Part shown: positions 31,709 to 36,008 of the stretch, in pieces | Numbering within the stretch: the first letter of the stretch is position 1 | Layout of the letters: every line of letters starts with the position of its first letter | Source of the DNA: JALHVH01 sp964544265 | GTDB lineage: Bacteria > Acidobacteriota > Aminicenantia > Aminicenantales > Saccharicenantaceae | Length of the DNA: 36,008 nucleotides | Direction of reading: 5' to 3' | Assembly: GCA_964544265.1 (NCBI GenBank) | Contig: CAZJBD010000007.1 | Span: 1 to 36,008, forward strand | Made by a program: the position numbers and the translations under genes | Notes under the pieces: model-generated | Told to the model about the DNA's origin: nothing | What the model saw: only the letters and a program-made list of their open reading frames with translations | Databases searched by the model: none

Positions 31709-32743
31709 ATGAAAGTCAACGTCTGGAACACGATCCTCCAGCTCAGCAAAGAGCGCGGGGTCGAGCCTCGCATCATCATCCAGGCCATCGAGGAATCGCT
31801 CCGGGTGGCCTCGGCCAAGTTTTTCCTCCATGGGGAAGACATTCAGGTCCTTTTTCGTCCGGAGAAGGGCGAGCTGAGGGTTTATGTCATCAAGAAAGCC
31901 GTTCCTCAGCCGACGAATCCGGCCCGTGAGATCTCCCTTGAAGAAGCCCGCGGGATCCAGCCGGGGGCCAATCCCGGGGACGAAATCGAGGTTGACCTGC
32001 CAGCGGATACCCTCGGTCGCATTTCCGCCCAGGCCGCCAAGCAGGTCATTTTCCAGAAAGTCCGGGACGCCGAGCAGGAGAAGGTTTATGGCCAGTTTGC
32101 ACCGCGCCTGGGGGAGATCATCACGGGTGTCGTCCGTCGTTTTGAGAACAGCGTGATCATCCTGGAAGTCAACAAGACCGACGTCATATTCCCCCTGCGC
32201 GAGAAGCTCTTCAATGAGGAGTTTCAAAGGGGCGACAGCGTCAAAGCGGTCATCATCCAAGTCCTCAAGGGATTTCAGGGGCCCCAGATCATCGTTTCAC
32301 GGGCCCACTCTCAATTCTTGGCCAAGCTTCTCGAGCTCGAGATCCCGGAGATCGCCAACGGGACCATCGAGATCAAGGATATTGTCAGACAGCCGGGCGA
32401 GAGGGCCAAGGTCGCCGTGGAGAGCAAGGAGAAGGATATTGACCCCGTCGGAGCCTGTATCGGAATCAAAGGAAACCGGATCCTGGCGGTCTCCAAAGAA
32501 CTCGCCGGCGAGAAGATCGACATCATCGAGTGGAACCCAAGCCCGATCCTGTACGCCAAGGCGGCCCTCAGTCCGGCCAAAGTGGAAAGCGTCCTCGTCC
32601 AAGATAAGGTCGATAAAGTCCTTCAAGCCTCTGTCGCCAGGGACCAGCTGTCCTTAGCCATCGGCAAGAAAGGGATTAACGTCAAGCTTGCATCGCGGCT
32701 TGTGGGCTGGAAAATCTCAATTCAAGAAGAACAACGGACATGA
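31709..32743 (+). CDS. nusA: Transcription termination/antitermination factor NusA
   Basis: NusA binds RNA polymerase and nascent RNA to control pausing, termination and antitermination. The 344-aa protein has the N-terminal polymerase-binding domain (about 1-125), an S1 domain around ITGVVRRFENSVIILEVNKTDVIFP, and two KH domains. KH1 contains DPVGACIGIKGNRILAVSKEL and KH2 contains LAIGKKGINVKLASRLVGW. It lacks the C-terminal acidic repeats of the enterobacterial protein, as in many bacteria. Its stop overlaps the infB start (ATGA, 4 bp). No rimP gene precedes it; a terminator and promoter do. Confidence 0.95.
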   Translation: MKVNVWNTILQLSKERGVEPRIIIQAIEESLRVASAKFFLHGEDIQVLFRPEKGELRVYVIKKAVPQPTNPAREISLEEARGIQPGANPGDEIEVDLPADTLGRISAQAAKQVIFQKVRDAEQEKVYGQFAPRLGEIITGVVRRFENSVIILEVNKTDVIFPLREKLFNEEFQRGDSVKAVIIQVLKGFQGPQIIVSRAHSQFLAKLLELEIPEIANGTIEIKDIVRQPGERAKVAVESKEKDIDPVGACIGIKGNRILAVSKELAGEKIDIIEWNPSPILYAKAALSPAKVESVLVQDKVDKVLQASVARDQLSLAIGKKGINVKLASRLVGWKISIQEEQRT

Positions 32744-34557
32744 ACAACCCAACAACGAAAAAACCAACCGTTAAAAAGGCTGCGAAACCGGCCGCCGAAA
32801 GCGCTCCGAAGCCCAAGCCCAAGCTCCTCCTGCGGGAAGGAATGACGATTAAGGACGTCTCCGAAAAAACGAAGATCAGGCTCAAGGACCTCCTTGATAA
32901 ACTCGAGGAGAAAGGATTCGCGCTCGCGGCCAATGACCTCGTCGATGACGTCCATGCGGCGCCTCTCGCGGCCCTGACCGGTTTCGATGTGGAGTGCGTC
33001 TCGCTCGAGCGGGAAATGAAGCTCCGGGCCGAGAGTCAGGCCTCGGAAATGGTCGCCCGGCCCCCCATCGTGACCATCATGGGCCACGTCGATCACGGTA
33101 AGACGACTCTTCTCGACGCCATCCGCTCTTCCCGGCTCGTTGATAAGGAGTCCGGGGGGATCACTCAGCACATCGGAGCCTATCGGGTCATATATAAGAA
33201 CCGCCCCGTCACGTTCATCGACACCCCAGGCCACCAGGCATTCACCCAGCTCAGGGCCCGGGGAGCCAAGCTCACCGATATCGTCATCTTGGTCGTGGCC
33301 GCCGACGACGGCGTCATGCCCCAGACAAAGGAGGCCATCGATCATGCCAAGGCCGCGGGCGTCCCCATTATCGTGGCCATCAACAAGATCGATAGGCCCG
33401 AGGCCAATCCGGAGCGGGTTAAGCAGCAATTGTCAAAGGAAAGCCTGCTTGTGGAGGAGTGGGGAGGCAAGACTGTCAGCGTGGAGATCTCCGCCAAGGA
33501 CAAAAAGAATATCGACGACCTGCTCGAGATGATCCTGCTCCTGGCCGAAGTCACAGAGATCAAGGCCAACCCCAAGGGCCCCGCCCAGGGCGTCGTCCTC
33601 GAAGCCCGGTTGGATTCTCAAAAAGGGCCCCTGGCGACCGTCATCATCCAGCAAGGAACGCTCGGCCACGGCGAAGCGTTCATCTCGGGGACGGTCACCG
33701 GAAAGGTCCGGGCCCTGTTTGACGACGCCGGGAAGCCCATCAAGAGCGCGGGGCCTTCCTTGCCGGTCGAGGTTCTCGGCTTTTCTGAGGTTCCCGCGGC
33801 CGGGAACTCCTTCCAGGTCGTGGACGATACAGAAACGGCCAGGCTGATCGCCCAATACCGCTTATCTAAGATCAAAAAAGAGGAGCCGGTCCGGCCCGAG
33901 CACGTCACCCTGGACGAGCTCTTCAAAAAGATCGAGGAGGGACAAGTCAAGGAGCTGTCCATCGTCCTCAAGGCCGATGTCCAGGGCAGCGTCGAGGTCC
34001 TTACGGAGGTCCTCCCCTCCCTCAGCACGGAAAAAGTGAAGATTAAGATCATTCACGCCGCGACGGGGGCCATCACCGAGGCCGATGTCCTCCTGGCCTC
34101 TGCCTCCGATGCCATTATCATCGGATATAACCTCAAGCCCAATCCCAAGGTCATGGACCTGGCCAAGAAAGAAGACGTCGAGATCCGAACCTATCGGGTT
34201 ATCTACGAGCTCACGGAGGACATCAGCAAGGCCCTCATCGGCATGCTTGAGCCGGTCATTAAGGAGACCTATCAAGGTCGGGCGGAAGTCCGGAGAATCT
34301 TCCAAATCCCTAAGATCGGCACCATCGCAGGATGCTATATCACGGACGGGAGGATCACACGAAATTCGGAGATTCGCGTCCTGAGGAGCAAGGAGGTCAT
34401 CCACCAGGGACGAATCTCCTCTTTGAAGCACCTCAAGGAGAACGTCACCGAGGTCAAGAAGGATTATGAGTGCGGCATCGGGCTGGAAAAATTCCACGAA
34501 TTCCAGCCGGGTGACGTCATCGAAGCCACCATCAAGGAAAAGGTCAAGGCCGAATAG
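32740..34557 (+). CDS. infB: Translation initiation factor IF-2, short form
   Basis: IF-2 brings initiator tRNA to the ribosome with GTP. The 605-aa protein is short for the family (E. coli about 890, B. subtilis about 716). The basic N-terminal linker is cut to about 30 residues (Lys/Pro/Ala-rich) before the IF2-N domain (LREGMTIKDVSEKT). The G domain has GHVDHGKT (115-122), DTPGH (161-165) and NKID (215-218). Domains II-IV follow, with LKADVQGSVEVL and the C-terminal tRNA-binding barrel GRITRNSEIRVLR. It is translationally coupled to nusA and lies 5 bp before the DUF503 gene. Confidence 0.96.
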   Translation: MNNPTTKKPTVKKAAKPAAESAPKPKPKLLLREGMTIKDVSEKTKIRLKDLLDKLEEKGFALAANDLVDDVHAAPLAALTGFDVECVSLEREMKLRAESQASEMVARPPIVTIMGHVDHGKTTLLDAIRSSRLVDKESGGITQHIGAYRVIYKNRPVTFIDTPGHQAFTQLRARGAKLTDIVILVVAADDGVMPQTKEAIDHAKAAGVPIIVAINKIDRPEANPERVKQQLSKESLLVEEWGGKTVSVEISAKDKKNIDDLLEMILLLAEVTEIKANPKGPAQGVVLEARLDSQKGPLATVIIQQGTLGHGEAFISGTVTGKVRALFDDAGKPIKSAGPSLPVEVLGFSEVPAAGNSFQVVDDTETARLIAQYRLSKIKKEEPVRPEHVTLDELFKKIEEGQVKELSIVLKADVQGSVEVLTEVLPSLSTEKVKIKIIHAATGAITEADVLLASASDAIIIGYNLKPNPKVMDLAKKEDVEIRTYRVIYELTEDISKALIGMLEPVIKETYQGRAEVRRIFQIPKIGTIAGCYITDGRITRNSEIRVLRSKEVIHQGRISSLKHLKENVTEVKKDYECGIGLEKFHEFQPGDVIEATIKEKVKAE

Positions 34558-34562
34558 GCCCA

Positions 34563-34862
34563 ATGGTTCGCGGGAAGACGATGGTCGTGGGTGTCCTGTC
34601 TCTGGAAGTTCTATTCCCCTATTCCCGTTCTCTCAAGGATAAGAGACGGAACTTGAAGGGTTTTAAAGATCGCCTCCGCGGCAGGCACAACGTCTCCATC
34701 GCCGAGGTTGACTTCCAGGACAAATGGCAGAGGGCCAGGATTGCCATCGCGGCCGTCAACAGCCGGCCCCACGACGTTGAGGACCTCCTGAATAGAATCC
34801 TTAGCGAGTCCGAGGAATGCCTCGAAGGGACGATCGTGGACCATCGGATCGACTATTTCTGA
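34563..34862 (+). CDS. DUF503 family protein
   Basis: This 99-aa protein has the family's LEVLFPYSRSLKDKRRNLKGF near the N-terminus, followed by VSIAEVDFQDKWQRARIAIAAVN. DUF503 proteins (YlxP-like) commonly lie between infB and rbfA, and the same position here supports the call. The fold is a small ferredoxin-like domain and the role is unknown, presumably linked to translation or ribosome assembly. The first ATG is used; a second in-frame ATG six codons later (34581) would start at MVVGVLSLE, nearer to the usual family N-terminus. Confidence 0.85.
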   Translation: MVRGKTMVVGVLSLEVLFPYSRSLKDKRRNLKGFKDRLRGRHNVSIAEVDFQDKWQRARIAIAAVNSRPHDVEDLLNRILSESEECLEGTIVDHRIDYF

Positions 34863-34892
34863 CGTCGCAGGCCGCGGGAACGAGGGCGGGAG

Positions 34893-35243
34893 ATGACAAC
34901 AAACCGACGGGGCAAGCGGGTTGGAAGCCTCATTCAGGAGGAACTCGGCCGCTTCCTTATCGAGGACGTCCAAGGCCAAGTTCCGGGGCTCATCACGGTC
35001 ACCCGAGTCGAGGTGACCGATGACCTGATGACCGCTCATGTCTATCTGAGCGTCTTCGGCGAAAGCAACAAGGAAGCCCTTCTTGCCCTGCTCGAAAAGA
35101 GAAAGGGGCACATCCGAAGAATCCTTGCCACCCGGATCAATTTAAAGTATAATCCCGAACTTATTTTTTCCCTGGATCCGACCCTGGAAGACCAAGAAAG
35201 ACTGGACCGGTTGTTCGAGAGAGCAAAGAGACATGAAACCTGA
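34893..35243 (+). CDS. rbfA: 30S ribosome-binding factor RbfA
   Basis: RbfA helps mature the 5' end of 16S rRNA in the 30S subunit. The 116-aa protein is of normal length, with the KH-like fold: RRGKRVGSLIQEELGRFL at the N-terminus, ITVTRVEVTDDLMTAHVYLSVFG in the centre, and LKYNPELIFSLDPTLEDQERLDRLFE at the C-terminus. GGGCGGGAG directly precedes the ATG, an unusually close ribosome site. The stop lies 11 bp inside the DHH phosphoesterase gene, so the two are coupled. Confidence 0.93.
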   Translation: MTTNRRGKRVGSLIQEELGRFLIEDVQGQVPGLITVTRVEVTDDLMTAHVYLSVFGESNKEALLALLEKRKGHIRRILATRINLKYNPELIFSLDPTLEDQERLDRLFERAKRHET

Positions 35244-36008
35244 TCCCGTTGATTTGATCTGCCGGAAGATTCTTGGAAGCCGGAGGATCGCCATCACCTC
35301 CCACCTCAGGCCTGACGGCGATTCCGTCTGCACGAGCTTTGCTTTGGCTATCATGGGAGAGCAGCTCGGCAAAACGATGGCAATCATCAATAAGGACAAC
35401 ACACCGTTCCCGTTCTGTCACTTCCCTGAAGCCCACCGCATCCGTATCGGTCAGATCGATCCGGCAGAATTCGATATGGTCATCCTCCTTGAGTGTGCCG
35501 ACGTTTCCAGGTCCGGCCAGGATAACATGGGGAACTGTTATAAGATCAATATTGACCATCACTATTCCAACTTTACTTATGCGGACGTCAATTGGATCAA
35601 TCCCCTGGCCTCCGCCGTCGGCGAGATGGTTTTCGAACTGGGAGAACGCCTCGGGGCTCCCATGCCCCCGACGGCCGCTGATTATCTTTACTGCGCGATC
35701 GTCTCCGACACGGGTTCGTTCCAATTCTCGAATACGACGGCCAAGGCTTTCGAAACCTGCTACAAGCTGACAACCCTGGGGGCCAGCCCAATCAAGGTCT
35801 CGGAGATGCTCTACTGCAACAATCCCCCCGAGAAGATCAAGCTCCTGGGGCAGGTCCTTTCTACGCTGCGTATGAACGGAAGGGGAAACATCGCCACGAT
35901 CACCATGTTCAAGAAGAATTTGTCGGACCTTAATCTCAAAGAGATCGATACCGAGGATATCACGACCCTGGCCCGGTCCATTAAGGGGGTCGAGATGGTT
36001 CTGTTCTT
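35233..36008 (+). CDS. nrnA: DHH-family phosphoesterase, NrnA-like (3'-truncated)
   Basis: The frame begins with ATG at 35233, 11 bp inside rbfA, and stays open to the window edge, giving 258 codons. It has the DHH metal-binding motifs SHLRPDGDSV (residues 23-32, with His24, Asp28, Asp30), LLECADVSR and INIDHHYSN (Asp108, His109, His110), plus VSDTGSFQFSN. These are the hallmarks of bifunctional oligoribonuclease/pAp phosphatase NrnA, which usually sits after rbfA. The DHHA1 substrate-binding domain should start near the window end and is cut off, so the assignment to NrnA over other DHH proteins rests on motifs and gene order. Confidence 0.88.
   Translation, partial: MKPDPVDLICRKILGSRRIAITSHLRPDGDSVCTSFALAIMGEQLGKTMAIINKDNTPFPFCHFPEAHRIRIGQIDPAEFDMVILLECADVSRSGQDNMGNCYKINIDHHYSNFTYADVNWINPLASAVGEMVFELGERLGAPMPPTAADYLYCAIVSDTGSFQFSNTTAKAFETCYKLTTLGASPIKVSEMLYCNNPPEKIKLLGQVLSTLRMNGRGNIATITMFKKNLSDLNLKEIDTEDITTLARSIKGVEMVLF

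Overview
The window looks like chromosomal DNA of a Gram-negative, probably anaerobic or fermentative bacterium of moderately high G+C. A BamD-type outer-membrane lipoprotein and SD-led, tightly packed operons point to a diderm bacterium. Several parts resemble archaeal or deep-branching bacterial forms: an HMG-CoA synthase/thiolase/DUF35 trio, a ferredoxin-fused EtfA and a two-subunit B12 mutase. An uncultured Acidobacteriota/Aminicenantes-type lineage is my guess, from gene content only. A run of ten Ns (18752-18761) shows this is a draft or metagenome scaffold. I see no tRNA, rRNA, CRISPR array, IS element or phage gene.

Region 1 (1-24374) is a catabolic island for short branched acyl-CoAs. 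It opens with the 3' part of a 4-hydroxybutyrate/acetate-type CoA-transferase (+), followed by a glutaconate-type CoA-transferase pair (-). A divergent promoter region then leads into a plus-strand operon: HMG-CoA synthase, thiolase, DUF35 protein, methylcrotonyl-CoA carboxylase beta, methylglutaconyl-CoA hydratase, biotin carboxylase, biotin carrier and acyl-CoA dehydrogenase. This is the leucine/isovaleryl-CoA route, with a synthase/thiolase complex where HMG-CoA lyase would be expected. Convergent to it is a seven-gene minus-strand operon: meaB, icmA, icmB, acyl-CoA dehydrogenase, crotonase, 3-hydroxyacyl-CoA dehydrogenase, thiolase. The mutase large subunit carries the Phe/Gln active-site pair of isobutyryl-CoA mutase, not the Tyr/Arg pair of methylmalonyl-CoA mutase. 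The operon therefore reads as isobutyryl-CoA -> butyryl-CoA -> crotonyl-CoA -> 3-hydroxybutyryl-CoA -> acetoacetyl-CoA -> acetyl-CoA. Upstream of it, etfB and a ferredoxin-fused etfA supply the electron acceptor for both dehydrogenases. Together the genes could turn leucine- and valine-derived acids, or isovalerate and isobutyrate, into acetyl-CoA without propionyl-CoA and without HMG-CoA lyase. The carboxylase branch could in principle also run backwards. A cupin protein, an SPL-type radical SAM protein and a threonine aldolase follow on the minus strand.

Region 2 (24591-31514, +) is housekeeping: a membrane-anchored PASTA protein, rpe and a sugar-nucleotide epimerase in a translationally coupled set, then bamD, recN, a C_GCAxxG_C_C protein and miaB. 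A 21-bp inverted repeat overlaps the probable promoter of the first gene. A strong intrinsic terminator follows miaB.

Region 3 (31709-36008, +) is the nusA-infB translation operon: nusA, infB, DUF503, rbfA and a truncated DHH phosphoesterase (nrnA-like). It has its own promoter and lacks the usual rimP and ylxR.
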